The translations under genes were made by a program, and so were the position numbers. Positions 26,125 through 34,585 of a DNA stretch of 64,000 nucleotides are shown here, one piece after another. Origin of the DNA: Paenibacillus psychroresistens (GTDB lineage: Bacteria > Bacillota > Bacilli > Paenibacillales > NBRC-103111); the NCBI RefSeq assembly GCF_009728935.1, contig NZ_CP034235.1, forward strand, positions 3,944,001 through 4,008,000, read 5' to 3'. The notes under the pieces were generated by a model. That model saw nothing but the letters and a program-made list of their open reading frames with translations, searched no databases and was not told where the DNA came from. Each line of letters begins with the position of its first letter. The stretch's first letter is position 1.

Positions 26125-26934
26125 CTATTGTTTTCTCGCTTTAATTACTGCTGAAACAATATATTTATCTATATTTGCACCAGGTACCCAATCTTTTATA
26201 AATTCTTTTGATTCATCTTTTGGTTCAATAGATATATCGATAAAACCACTTTGCTTTAACATAGTTTCTAGTTCTGTAATGGATGAGGCACCTGAGATAC
26301 AGCCTGAGTACATATCTTCAATGTTATTTTTAATCTCGGTTGGAAGCTCAGCAGCAGTGGTAACTATATCGGATATGGCAAGCCTTCCACCTGAATTTAG
26401 TACACGGTAAGCTTCTTTAAACACTTGTGGCTTATTAGGAGATAAGTTAATTACGCAATTGGATATGATCACATTGACCGTTTCGTTAGGGATTGGTAGA
26501 TTCTCGATCTCACCCAAACGAAATTCAGTGTTTGTGAATCCGCCTTTAGCTGCATTTAAACGAGCTTTACTTATCATTTCTGGAGTCATATCTACGCCGA
26601 TAACTTTACCTTGATCTCCAACTTGTTTAGCAGCTAGAAAACAATCGAATCCTCCCCCACTTCCTAAATCAAGCACAACTTCACCTGACTTTAATGCCGC
26701 AATCGCTTGAGGATTGCCGCAGCCAAGCCCCAAATTGGCTCCAACAGGTACAGATGATAGCTCATCTGTTGAATAACCAAGCTTGCCAGATTCAGAATCG
26801 AAGGCAACCGAAGTTTCACAACAATTTACTTCAGTTGAACAACAACTACTTGATGTTATTCCTTGTAAAGCAACCTCTTTATATCGACTTCGTACATTTT
26901 GCCTGATTTGGTCTTCAGTGATTATATTTATAAT
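26125..26934 (-). CDS. arsM: Arsenite methyltransferase ArsM, apparent ATT start
   Basis: ArsM uses SAM to methylate arsenite. The core G-C-G-N-P, L-D-L-G-S-G-G-G-F-D and I-S-N-C-V-I-N-L-S motifs are present, as are the conserved arsenic-binding cysteines: the N-terminal CC pairs (S-S-S-C-C and N-C-C), the Cys in I-S-N-C and the Cys in Y-S-G-C-I-S-G-A. Normal initiators give only a 202-residue protein lacking the N-terminal cysteines. The homologous frame continues 67 codons upstream, to an ATT placed 7 nt after a perfect AGGAG, giving 269 residues. So translation probably starts at ATT, or the start codon has mutated. It follows sigZ by 27 nt. Confidence 0.85.
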   Translation of the reverse strand: MINIITEDQIRQNVRSRYKEVALQGITSSSCCSTEVNCCETSVAFDSESGKLGYSTDELSSVPVGANLGLGCGNPQAIAALKSGEVVLDLGSGGGFDCFLAAKQVGDQGKVIGVDMTPEMISKARLNAAKGGFTNTEFRLGEIENLPIPNETVNVIISNCVINLSPNKPQVFKEAYRVLNSGGRLAISDIVTTAAELPTEIKNNIEDMYSGCISGASSITELETMLKQSGFIDISIEPKDESKEFIKDWVPGANIDKYIVSAVIKARKQ

Positions 26935-26961
26935 TAAAACACTCCTAGTTCTTTTTCATGG

Positions 26962-27543
26962 TTATTTAACACTCTTCGGATTGGAAGTACAATTATCAGC
27001 ACATCCAACCTTATATGGGGTATAGGATATGACCGTACCCCTTCGGTCCAATTCGATTTGACAACAGGTCAACAACATTTCTTGCAGCTTTCCTCTAGCA
27101 CGTTGCACTCTAGATTTAGCTCCAGATAAAGATAAGCCCATCTTCGTTCCCAATTCTTTTTGAGTCATGCCTTCAAACTCAGTGGACTGAATTGCATCAC
27201 GGTAAGCTACAGGTAAATCATTTACCATTTCTTTTAAACATTTCGCCAATTCTACATGAGCATCCGATGAATCAGGAAAAAATAAATCTTCTTGCTCAAT
27301 AATTGTTTGAGTAGAACTCGAATCGCGTTTTCTTCTACGATAAAAATCAATGATGGTATGACGAGTGATTTGATAAATCCAACTATGAATGTTCTTGTCA
27401 TCCTGAAGATTATTGATATGGAGATGGATCTTTATAAATACATCCTGAAGGATATCATCCGTATCAAATTCATTTGAAACTCTCTTGCCAATAAATTGTT
27501 TCAATGGATCACTAAAGGATCTCCACACCTTCTCCGATTGCAT
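26962..27543 (-). CDS. sigZ: ECF-type RNA polymerase sigma factor, SigZ family
   Basis: A 193-residue extracytoplasmic-function sigma factor. Region 2 reads D-I-L-Q-D-V-F-I-K-I and W-I-Y-Q-I-T-R-H-T-I-I-D-F-Y-R-R, and region 4 reads L-P-V-A-Y-R-D-A-I with G-L-S-L-S-G-A-K-S-R-V-Q-R-A-R. The C-terminal extension C-C-Q-I-E-L-D-R-R-G-T-V-I-S-Y is the hallmark of SigZ proteins; a further G-C-A-D-N-C pair follows. No anti-sigma gene is adjacent. Its Cys-rich tail next to arsM suggests, as inference, that it senses or answers thiol-binding stress such as arsenic. It is the first gene of the sigZ-arsM unit. Confidence 0.85.
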   Translation of the reverse strand: MQSEKVWRSFSDPLKQFIGKRVSNEFDTDDILQDVFIKIHLHINNLQDDKNIHSWIYQITRHTIIDFYRRRKRDSSSTQTIIEQEDLFFPDSSDAHVELAKCLKEMVNDLPVAYRDAIQSTEFEGMTQKELGTKMGLSLSGAKSRVQRARGKLQEMLLTCCQIELDRRGTVISYTPYKVGCADNCTSNPKSVK

Positions 27544-27567
27544 ATAATCATCACCTCCATACTTATG

Positions 27568-27645
27568 TTATTTTTCAACAGCTGTCTTATTTGCATCTTT
27601 GGCGCCATAACCGGTAGGCCCTTTTTGATTGTTTTCTTCTTTCGC
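27568..27645 (-). pseudogene. Possible tail of a small unknown gene before sigZ
   Basis: On the minus strand a 25-codon frame between two stops reads N-N-Q-K-G-P-T-G-Y-G-A-K-D-A-N-K-T-A-V-E-K, a soluble, protein-like composition resembling a small spore-type protein tail. There is no ATG, GTG or TTG and no ribosome-binding site before it. It may be the end of a decayed small gene, or chance. Confidence 0.2.
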
Positions 27646-27738
27646 TTATTAAGACGATTGACTATTCAAAAGGACGCAAATTTCACTTTTCGAGCACGTT
27701 ACTATTTTACCTTTCTTGAACAAACTGGAGTGTAGTCA

Positions 27739-29778
27739 CTAAACTTTAGCCACATCAACCCGTCCCGAAAAAAAGGTAGCGCCTCCACCCATATCGGCGA
27801 TGCGGTCTGGTGTTAATAAATTAACGGCTTGCTTGGATCCTGGCGAGTCAGCCCAAAGCCCTTGGGTTACGACAACTCCTGGAAGTACAGTATCTCCAAC
27901 GGATACAACGAGCTCACACTCTCCACGAGTGTTCCAGATCCTCACTGTATCTCCGTCCAATATTGAAGCTGCTTCTGCATCGGATGAATTCATATACAAG
28001 CGTAGCGGCTTTTCCATTTCTGATTGTTTTGTATTATTAGAAAAGGTTGAATTCAGAAAATTATGATTGGGTCCTGGAACAAACAGGAATGGAAAATCGC
28101 CTTGTTCTACAAGGGGAGTATAAGTTGGTAGTGGCGGGTATCCCGCTTTATCCATCGCTTTTGAATAGAGTTCAATTTTTCCGCTTGGCGTAGCAAGGTT
28201 ATTCAAAAAATGTGACTTTATTTGGGCCTTCATAAATTGTTTTTCGTTAAGTGTTTCATAGTTTATGCCTTCTAAATAGATATTTTGAGGATTATTAAGT
28301 GCCTGGCGGATCATATCAGCTTCAGAATCATCAAAGACGGAATCTTCGAACCCCATCCCCTTAGCCAACAACCGAAAAACTTCCACATTCGATTTGCTTT
28401 CTCCATATTTTTCAATGACTGGCTGTTGAATTTGGATGTAATGATGCCAATAAGAAGTATAAAAATCTTCATTTTCAAACGCTGAAGTTGCAGGTAGCAC
28501 AAGATCAGCATACAACGCAGTTTCGGTTAGAAATAAGTCGTGAACCACAGTAAATAAATCTTCACGTGCCATACCCTGTCTTACTTTATTACTTTCGGGA
28601 GCTACAAGAACTGGATTACTATTATACACGTACATGGAAAGTATTGGCGGATCAAGTTCAAGCAGAGCACTGCCGATTACATTCATATTGATCGTCCTTG
28701 TTTGCTTGTTTTGCAATAAATCAGGGCGCTGTAAGGCTTGTTTATTAAATGCCAAATACGCTGAATTGCCCTTGATCGCACCTCCACCTCGAACAAGCCA
28801 CTGACCTGTAATTGCCGGGAGACATGAAATTGTCCGTACACACATTCCACCGTTATCATGGTGCTGTATGCCATTTCCGATGCGAATAAAAGCAGGAGAA
28901 GTTTGACCATATAACCTGGCTAGCTTGTAAATGTCTTCAACTGGAACACCGGTGATAGCAGATACTGTGTCTGGATCATACTGAATGACATGCTCTCGAA
29001 GCTCCTCATAACCCACTGTGTATTGCCTAAGAAATGCAGTATCCTCCATATTTTCGGCAAACAATACATGCATGAGACCAAGAGCAAGCGCACTATCCGT
29101 GCCAGGTAGAATAGGTACAAACCAGTCTGCCCAACGGCTTGTCTGATTTTTGTGAACATCTATGACAACGATAAAAGCTCCGTTTTTACGAGCCTTTTCA
29201 GCAAAGACTACCTGATGCATGTTCGTGCTGATCGCATTAATGCCCCACATCATAATAAGTTTAGCATGTATGGTATCTTCAGGGTCTACACCATAATTGC
29301 TACCCATTGTATAGTTGTAGCCTTCTGAGCCTGCAGATGCGCAAATAGTACGATCTAACTTACTTGCCCCGAGACGGTGAAAAAAACGCATATCCATAGC
29401 CTCTGCGTTTAATCTGCCCATATTGCCATAGAAACTGTAAGGAAGGATGCCTTCCGGTCCATGTTTATCGATGATTTCTTTCCAGTTGAAAGTAATCGTA
29501 GCAATAGCTTCCTCCCAGCTTATAGGCACGAATTTACCTTCACCTTTGGCACCTATGCGTTTCAACGGTTGTTGGAGACGTTTTGGATCATATATTCTTT
29601 CAGTCATATGGCGTACTTTATTGCAAATGCTCCCCTTTGTAACAGGGTGTTGTGGGGCTCCATTAATTCCTACGATTTTTCCGTCTTTTTTATGAATAAG
29701 CAGACCACATTGATCTGGACAATCTAGAGAGCAAACCGATGGGAAAATGCCATTGGGTTGATTTAAATAGGAATGCAT
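27739..29778 (-). CDS. Molybdopterin oxidoreductase (YoaE-like)
   Basis: A 679-residue molybdopterin-dependent oxidoreductase of the DMSO-reductase family. The N-terminal [4Fe-4S] motif is C-S-L-D-C-P-D-Q-C followed by G-S-I-C-N (residues 16 to about 52). The bis-MGD binding body follows (W-G-I-N-A-I-S-T-N, P-G-T-D-S-A-L-A-L-G), and a C-terminal beta-barrel domain binds the cofactor (G-D-T-V-R-I-W-N-T-R-G). No Tat signal is seen, so it is cytoplasmic. B. subtilis YoaE has the same size and architecture. AAAGGAGA precedes the ATG. The natural substrate is unknown. An arsenate or selenium role because of the neighbouring arsM is not supported by any motif. Confidence 0.85.
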   Translation of the reverse strand: MHSYLNQPNGIFPSVCSLDCPDQCGLLIHKKDGKIVGINGAPQHPVTKGSICNKVRHMTERIYDPKRLQQPLKRIGAKGEGKFVPISWEEAIATITFNWKEIIDKHGPEGILPYSFYGNMGRLNAEAMDMRFFHRLGASKLDRTICASAGSEGYNYTMGSNYGVDPEDTIHAKLIMMWGINAISTNMHQVVFAEKARKNGAFIVVIDVHKNQTSRWADWFVPILPGTDSALALGLMHVLFAENMEDTAFLRQYTVGYEELREHVIQYDPDTVSAITGVPVEDIYKLARLYGQTSPAFIRIGNGIQHHDNGGMCVRTISCLPAITGQWLVRGGGAIKGNSAYLAFNKQALQRPDLLQNKQTRTINMNVIGSALLELDPPILSMYVYNSNPVLVAPESNKVRQGMAREDLFTVVHDLFLTETALYADLVLPATSAFENEDFYTSYWHHYIQIQQPVIEKYGESKSNVEVFRLLAKGMGFEDSVFDDSEADMIRQALNNPQNIYLEGINYETLNEKQFMKAQIKSHFLNNLATPSGKIELYSKAMDKAGYPPLPTYTPLVEQGDFPFLFVPGPNHNFLNSTFSNNTKQSEMEKPLRLYMNSSDAEAASILDGDTVRIWNTRGECELVVSVGDTVLPGVVVTQGLWADSPGSKQAVNLLTPDRIADMGGGATFFSGRVDVAKV

Positions 29779-29899
29779 AATGAGTCTCCTTTAATTCTGC
29801 CACATCTGATTTGATATATATCTTATATTTATCGATATTATAATCTTATAGATTTGTTCTTGCAATAATTGCTTAGCACTAGTTGCAAAACTGCCCCCA

Positions 29900-30631
29900 T
29901 CATTTCAGCTTAACATTATCTCGATACTGCGTAGGCGTAATTTCATAATGGTCCTTAAACACCTTGGTAAAATAACGATAGCTCTGATAACCTACCTCCA
30001 ACCCGATCTGAGCAATGGTTTGTGTGGTTTTTTCCAGCAGATCAATTGCTTTCTCCATTCGCATAGTGATCATGAAATCAATAAAGTTGTTGCCCTGCAC
30101 TTGCTTAAACAGCTTGCTGAAGTAGGACGGGCTCATACCTACATAGTCGGCAACCTCCAGCAGTGATATATCTTTATGTATATTGGATTGGATATACTCC
30201 ACTGACTTGGTGATTGGAGACATGTCAATATGCCCCAATCTGGCATAGCTGAGAATGGACTCCAACAATTCTTTGGTCTTCGCTTTCAGTTCATCAATTG
30301 TTTCCGAATGCTTGATATCTTCGATAAAGCTTTGCATTTGTCCATCGTGCAGCGATAGCGAATTCAGCTCACGCAGCTGTTTGCCCATATCAGTCATAAC
30401 ATCAACGTCCGCCCATGAAAAGCTCGGCATATCCCGTTCCATTGCAACCCCGCTTGATCCGACTCCCATCATATCCTTCAGCGTTCTTCCAGAGTAATAG
30501 AAATAACGGACAAGCTCTTCCGTGCTCATTGCCTCGTGCGATTGATTCATGTAACTGGCTGAATACGCCATTCTGCCGCTGGCTAGATTGGTTTTCAAAG
30601 CTTGCACCTTATCAGCGTTCCGCACATTCAA
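29900..30631 (-). pseudogene. 5'-truncated AraC-family regulator (YesN-like response regulator tail)
   Basis: The last about 243 codons of a Paenibacillus-style response regulator. The C-terminal AraC domain is complete, with two helix-turn-helix units (D-I-S-L-L-E-V-A-D-Y-V-G-M-S-P-S-Y-F and I-A-Q-I-G-L-E-V-G-Y-Q-S-Y-R-Y-F). The N-terminal receiver domain is absent, and the apparent start has no ribosome-binding site. The frame begins right at a junction (30632-30691) with the broken mannosidase-like gene. Such regulators usually sit with sugar-binding lipoproteins and glycosidases, matching the other relics. I infer deletion of the gene's front part. Confidence 0.7.
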
Positions 30632-30691
30632 TCATGAACCCAGAAGCAAATAGGAGGATTCCATATGGTATTTGAACTGATCGTTAGGCGC

Positions 30692-31234
30692 CTAAGCATT
30701 CGTCGCGGTCACATAAGTAAACGTATCATCCGTTTGTGTAGGCCACTGCGTATTTCGCAAATCCTCCTGCTGCTGGATATAGCCAATATCGACATGTGAA
30801 TCATGGGCCATGAACACGCTCCAATGGCGAATTTTTTTCTGGGAAAGCGTCATCGTAGCCTTTGCTGTACCCGTACCGCCTGAATTGTCGAATACGGCAA
30901 AGGTTACATTATCCCCATCTGTATTAAGCTCGACTACATGTACGAGCTTAGAATTAGTCCCAGTGCTCATCGAGCCTACAGACTCCATGTAGGCTGTCTT
31001 TCCGGTGACACTAATTTTAACCCATGCGCTGTAAGCTGGATCTGTGTTGGTGACAGTGAGCGTTGTTTCCGTTTTGTTCGTTCCAGCGTCATTAATCATA
31101 TAAGGGCTTTGGTTGACAACCGTGATAGTAGATGAAGCTTTTGCAGTTATCGATCCGAAAATAATGAAGCTACAAATCATAAAAGCGAAAACCAACATAC
31201 TCCTAAAATGCTTACTCATCTCTTGCCTCCTCAT
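30692..31234 (-). pseudogene. 3'-truncated secreted glycosidase (GH38 mannosidase-like)
   Basis: A 180-codon fragment: signal peptide (about residues 10-33, ending T-A-K-A), a beta-rich domain, and then the beginning of a glycoside hydrolase 38-like catalytic domain with S-V-F-M-A-H-D-S-H-V-D-I-G-Y, where the His-x-Asp is a zinc-ligand motif. After T-F-T-Y-V-T-A-T-N-A the frame stops, although such enzymes run to 800 residues or more. A ribosome-binding site and start are present. The gene ends at the deletion junction with the AraC remnant. Confidence 0.65.
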
Positions 31235-31278
31235 TTATTGGTGACTGCACCTCAAGGATACTCCTGCAAACCGGCCAC

Positions 31279-31363
31279 TTATAGTCCAAATAATTGCTTT
31301 AATGCATCATTATTTTGTTCAATCCACATTTCAAGGGGAACTAACTGCGATCCAGACACAAAA
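31279..31363 (-). pseudogene. Possible 3' relic of a sugar-binding lipoprotein gene
   Basis: A 28-codon frame on the minus strand reads S-G-S-Q-L-V-P-L-E-M-W-I-E-Q-N-N-D-A-L-K-Q-L-F and ends in G-L and TAA, 45 nt before the mannosidase-like start. It resembles the C-terminus of ABC sugar-binding proteins that precede such glycosidases. Its front part abuts the terminator of the next gene. Low confidence. Confidence 0.25.
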
Positions 31364-31396
31364 AAGCTCCCGTCATGTGAGGACACAGAAGGAGCT
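31358..31396 (-). terminator. Terminator after the kinase/membrane-protein pair
   Basis: On the minus strand AGCTCC / GGGAGCT closes a hairpin with a 19-20-nt loop and is followed by six T residues, 14 nt beyond the stop of the 31410-31811 gene. Confidence 0.7.
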
Positions 31397-31409
31397 AAGA
31401 TTACTTTAT

Positions 31410-31811
31410 TCAATATTCCTTATTCAAGATGTCCAGAAGACTTTTCGTCCTAGATTTTCCGATTGTGTAGACCGTTCCTGTATTCGGAAGCTTCATAAGT
31501 GTCCCTTTACCAAAACGTTCACTGACCCAGAGATAATACACCTTATTTCCTAGTGTGAACTGAAATGGAGGGTCTGCCATGTCCACCCTTCCTCGTTGTT
31601 TATCCGCGAATCGAACGGCATAAGTGAATTGTTTTACTGCTTCTTCATCTTTTAACACACGTTCAGAATCGGGTTGAACTTCATAGAATCTAATCATCTT
31701 ATTTACAACTACATGGTTTTCAGTGACTCTGAAAATAAAATAACTAGCGGATGATAGGAGGACCAATATGACTAATAACGAAATTAGAATAGTACGTAAG
31801 TTCGCTTTCAT
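31410..31811 (-). CDS. Membrane-anchored protein of unknown function
   Basis: A 133-residue protein with an N-terminal membrane helix (about residues 7-26) and an external domain of about 100 residues with Y-A-V-R-F-A-D, F-T-L-G-N-K-V-Y-Y-L-W-V and G-T-V-Y-T-I-G. The arrangement resembles small YhfM-like surface domains; no catalytic motif is visible. Its ATG overlaps the stop codon of the upstream kinase-like gene (ATGA), so the two are co-translated. Confidence 0.6.
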   Translation of the reverse strand: MKANLRTILISLLVILVLLSSASYFIFRVTENHVVVNKMIRFYEVQPDSERVLKDEEAVKQFTYAVRFADKQRGRVDMADPPFQFTLGNKVYYLWVSERFGKGTLMKLPNTGTVYTIGKSRTKSLLDILNKEY

Positions 31812-32416
31812 GAATTGCCCCTGCTCAATTGGTTCAATATGGTCTGTAAATGATCATCCAATGATTTTGTTCCATCTAACTTCAAATTACAATTTTGTTT
31901 TGCGATTCTATCTACCGCCAAATAGAACTCTCTATAGCCGTTATATAAGTAATTTGGTATATATTCCTTTGCGAATTTCATAAAGGCTTCTGGCTCTTCA
32001 TCCTTCATTAGTTGTCTTTGTATTCTTCTAGCTAGAGCAATTTCTAAAGGGATCTCAATATGTACGGAGAGGTCAATAATTTCATTCATTCTATATCTGC
32101 TGCGACCAAAAGGTTCATCTAAAATAATAAACTTTGTAGATTTAACTTCTAGCTTTGTATGAGGATTTATAATACTTCCATTAGAAAGTAAAGTAAACAA
32201 ATCTTCCAAATACTTTGGATCATCAATTTCGTTAGGATCAGCCCCTCTCTCGACCCATTCCATATCATTTTCCGGGAATTTTGTTGTTGCATAATACTCG
32301 TCTAGGGATACATAAATAGCCTCTTGACCAAAATATTCAGTAAGTCTGTTCACTAAAGATGTTTTACCAGCTCCAGAAATACCACTAATGGAAATTACAA
32401 ATGGTCTCTTTTTCAA
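31808..32416 (-). CDS. P-loop kinase of the uridine-kinase type
   Basis: A 202-residue P-loop protein with Walker A G-I-S-G-A-G-K-T-S (residues 11-19), the acidic L-D-E-Y-Y segment, and a lid-like R-R-I-Q-R stretch (about 130-135). The fold and length fit the uridine kinase / phosphoribulokinase-like group that phosphorylates small hydroxyl compounds. The substrate is not determined by visible motifs. It overlaps the following membrane protein gene by 4 nt. Confidence 0.7.
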   Translation of the reverse strand: MKKRPFVISISGISGAGKTSLVNRLTEYFGQEAIYVSLDEYYATTKFPENDMEWVERGADPNEIDDPKYLEDLFTLLSNGSIINPHTKLEVKSTKFIILDEPFGRSRYRMNEIIDLSVHIEIPLEIALARRIQRQLMKDEEPEAFMKFAKEYIPNYLYNGYREFYLAVDRIAKQNCNLKLDGTKSLDDHLQTILNQLSRGNS

Positions 32417-32457
32417 TTAGCTTCTCATCCTTTCTATTTTTCTTTCCATTGCTCCGG

Positions 32458-33429
32458 CTAACCTGCGTGACTTAGATAACCGTCAAACACGTCTTCAAAA
32501 GGCAATTTCAGTGAACGGACCGTGTCGTAGCCATCTAAAGCTAGCCAGGCTTCCACTCCAGCTTTTGTCCGTACTTGAATCCATTCCTTATCATCCGTAG
32601 CGATCAAAGTAATTTCTTCTCCCTTTTTTAATATAACGCCAGTCGATGAAGCCTTGCGTGATTTTTGCAGGGTCAAATTTATTTTCAAAATTAATTTTTC
32701 GGGAGGCATGAGGTAGAGATCTTGCGGCATAAGCTTCAGTTTATGATCAATGGATAATAGGTAAGTTTGCTCGTGAAACCAAGTGTAAAGAATCGCTCCG
32801 TGCTCCTGTGAAGTAATCACACTTCCGTCACCTGTAATTTTCAACGCATCGCCCTTGCCCGGCACAACTCCAAGATACTCAAAAATCATACTATCTTTAT
32901 TATATTGGAAGAAATACGTCATGCCCATTCCGCTGGGTCCCGTAGCTGGAAAAGCCAACTGCCGCGATTTGTCCGTTTTGCCAATTTGAACCGTCTCGAA
33001 GGTTCCGTCCAATCCGTCGGTTTCCATGGCAATGCTGGCTGCATCCGTACTGATTCTAAGCGGATTTCCATGATCTGCCAGAATAGCTGTTCGGACAACA
33101 CTGCCATCACCGTTCAAATCAAGATCTTCATGTACTTCACCTAAGCTATCTAATGAATTCCAGTCTATAGCCATATGTGGTTCTTGAAATTTCTGGAGTG
33201 TATCTTGCGAGTTCTGCAATTCCAAGGCTGATTTCTGCTGTTTAACCTCCGATTCCTCAAGCTGTTGTATAGATACCTCCAGCTTTTGCTGTGTCTCATT
33301 CAGCTTTTGTTCCATATCGGCTAGCTTAATTTGCAGCACGTTTATTTGATTGGAAGCCACCTCCCCACTGTCCCGGCAACCAGAGATAATCGCCAATCCC
33401 ATAACCACAACTATCATTTTTTGCAGCAT
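32458..33429 (-). CDS. Lipoprotein with coiled coil and SH3-like end
   Basis: A 323-residue exported protein. The signal peptide ends with the lipobox I-S-G-C (Cys near residue 18). Residues about 30-85 form a heptad-rich coiled coil (repeated L-x-x-x-Q-Q-K-L-E). A central beta-rich domain (about 90-240) includes D-L-N-G-D-G-S, an EF-like calcium loop. The C-terminal part, with G-V-I-L-K-K-G-E-E-I-T-L-I-A-T-D and W-I-Q-V-R-T-K-A-G-V-E-A-W-L, is a bacterial SH3-like domain that usually binds cell wall. Function unknown. It is separated from the kinase-like gene by 41 nt. Confidence 0.7.
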   Translation of the reverse strand: MLQKMIVVVMGLAIISGCRDSGEVASNQINVLQIKLADMEQKLNETQQKLEVSIQQLEESEVKQQKSALELQNSQDTLQKFQEPHMAIDWNSLDSLGEVHEDLDLNGDGSVVRTAILADHGNPLRISTDAASIAMETDGLDGTFETVQIGKTDKSRQLAFPATGPSGMGMTYFFQYNKDSMIFEYLGVVPGKGDALKITGDGSVITSQEHGAILYTWFHEQTYLLSIDHKLKLMPQDLYLMPPEKLILKINLTLQKSRKASSTGVILKKGEEITLIATDDKEWIQVRTKAGVEAWLALDGYDTVRSLKLPFEDVFDGYLSHAG

Positions 33430-33555
33430 CTCGTTCCCATCTCCTTACTTCAAATATACATACTCATTAGACAGAATTAAGAGTAAAAAGTTTCCATTTG
33501 ATATCGTTTGGTGAATTTTATTGTTTACTTGTAAAAAAGTTTTGCCTTTTTATCC

Positions 33556-33589
33556 AAATAAAAAAGCATTTCTCATTATAAAGAAATGC
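33556..33589 (-). terminator. Terminator after the DUF2277 gene
   Basis: On the minus strand a perfect 8-bp stem GCATTTCT / AGAAATGC with an 8-nt loop is followed by TTTTTTATTT, about 80 nt beyond the DUF2277 stop. Confidence 0.75.
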
Positions 33590-33672
33590 ATTGGTTATAC
33601 CAGCTCTTCATTACCTGACTGCAGCTCCACGTTTGTGCTTTGCATCTTGTCATTCTTATACGGACGGAATTG

Positions 33673-33948
33673 TTATTCTTTAGCACCAAATCTTTTAATG
33701 TTCCTTGAGCGAGCGCGATCGATCTCTACTTGACGGTTGCGAGCTTCCGAGTTGGTAACAAGTGAATCTAACAAATTGCGGGCCACAACAGATATTTCTT
33801 TAATGGCAAGATTGAATGCTAACTCGTTAGCCTTAGAAGGCTCATTAAAGCCTGAGAGTTTTCTGACGAATTGGAGTGAAGCAGCTTGTATCTCTTCATC
33901 TGTGGCATGAGGGTCAAAGTTAAATAGTGTCTTGATATTACGGCACAT
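33673..33948 (-). CDS. DUF2277 family protein
   Basis: A 91-residue soluble protein starting M-C-R-N-I-K-T-L-F-N-F, the invariant N-terminus of DUF2277, with A-T-D-E-E-I-x-A-A-x-L-Q-F-V-R-K-L-S-G following. The open frame extends 18 codons upstream, but AAGGAG precedes this ATG and the family length agrees. The biochemical role is not known. Confidence 0.85.
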   Translation of the reverse strand: MCRNIKTLFNFDPHATDEEIQAASLQFVRKLSGFNEPSKANELAFNLAIKEISVVARNLLDSLVTNSEARNRQVEIDRARSRNIKRFGAKE

Positions 33949-33989
33949 GGTTTGATTTCTCCTTTTAATAACAATAATTATTAATAGCA

Positions 33990-34499
33990 TTAAATAGTAC
34001 AAGCCTTACAAGCAAGCTGTTTCCCAATACTTTCCAAGAAAGCTTCAAATGCTGGATTTCTTGGGTTTGAACTGCTATATCCATTACGTAATTGGCGATA
34101 TTCCTTTAAAAAAGGCACAAAAACCTTAGTGAATCCAGGAGCAATATTATAAATACTTAACTTAATTAGTGTTCCTTTTTGATGTTGTTCCAGTGTATAT
34201 TCACCACGATACCAGTACCCGCCATAGATTGCTACTAAAGCCTCTTTTCTCAGCACCTCTACATTAACAAGTCGAGATACATGAACTCCGGTTGAATACA
34301 CAGTGAAATGCTCCGGTCCTCCTCGGATATCTAAATTTGCTGATGTTGAAGCTTGAGTTAACCCCGATAGGATAAAAGGGATTCGGCTTCCACCTACCAT
34401 TCCACTTTGAACATCTAATAACAAACTGATAAGTCGTTCATATGGAGCTTCCACTAATCCTGAGCTTGAGCCGATAAGGATTTTATTTGGAGTCTTCAT
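33990..34499 (-). CDS. SRPBCC-like hypothetical protein
   Basis: A 169-residue soluble protein with alternating beta-strands (F-T-V-Y-S-T-G-V-H-V-S-R, A-L-V-A-I-Y-G-G-Y-W-Y-R-G-E-Y-T-L) and a long C-terminal helix, suggestive of the SRPBCC helix-grip fold. No catalytic residues stand out, and it ends in L-A-C-K-A-C. It lies 41 nt before the DUF2277 start on the same strand, so the two may be cotranscribed. Function unknown. Confidence 0.55.
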   Translation of the reverse strand: MKTPNKILIGSSSGLVEAPYERLISLLLDVQSGMVGGSRIPFILSGLTQASTSANLDIRGGPEHFTVYSTGVHVSRLVNVEVLRKEALVAIYGGYWYRGEYTLEQHQKGTLIKLSIYNIAPGFTKVFVPFLKEYRQLRNGYSSSNPRNPAFEAFLESIGKQLACKACTI

Positions 34500-34532
34500 G
34501 TTAGGTGACCTCCTGTATGGTTATTTATATTC

Positions 34533-34567
34533 AAAATAAAAACCGAGGTATGCTCCCCGGTTTTTTG
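34533..34567 (-). terminator. Bidirectional terminator after the YtxH-like gene
   Basis: Stem AACCG-A-GG / CC-C-CGGTT with a 6-nt loop and T-runs on both sides, 19 nt beyond the YtxH-like stop. Confidence 0.75.
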
Positions 34568-34585
34568 GCTTAAGCTATTCATTGC

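Noticed and set aside
26125..26733. ArsM starting at the TTG giving 202 residues
   Set aside because: It would lose the conserved N-terminal cysteines and has no ribosome-binding site, while the homologous frame continues upstream.
30632..30691. AGGAGG followed by ATG on the plus strand as a real gene start
   Set aside because: The frame soon runs antisense through the glycosidase relic and looks like junction DNA.
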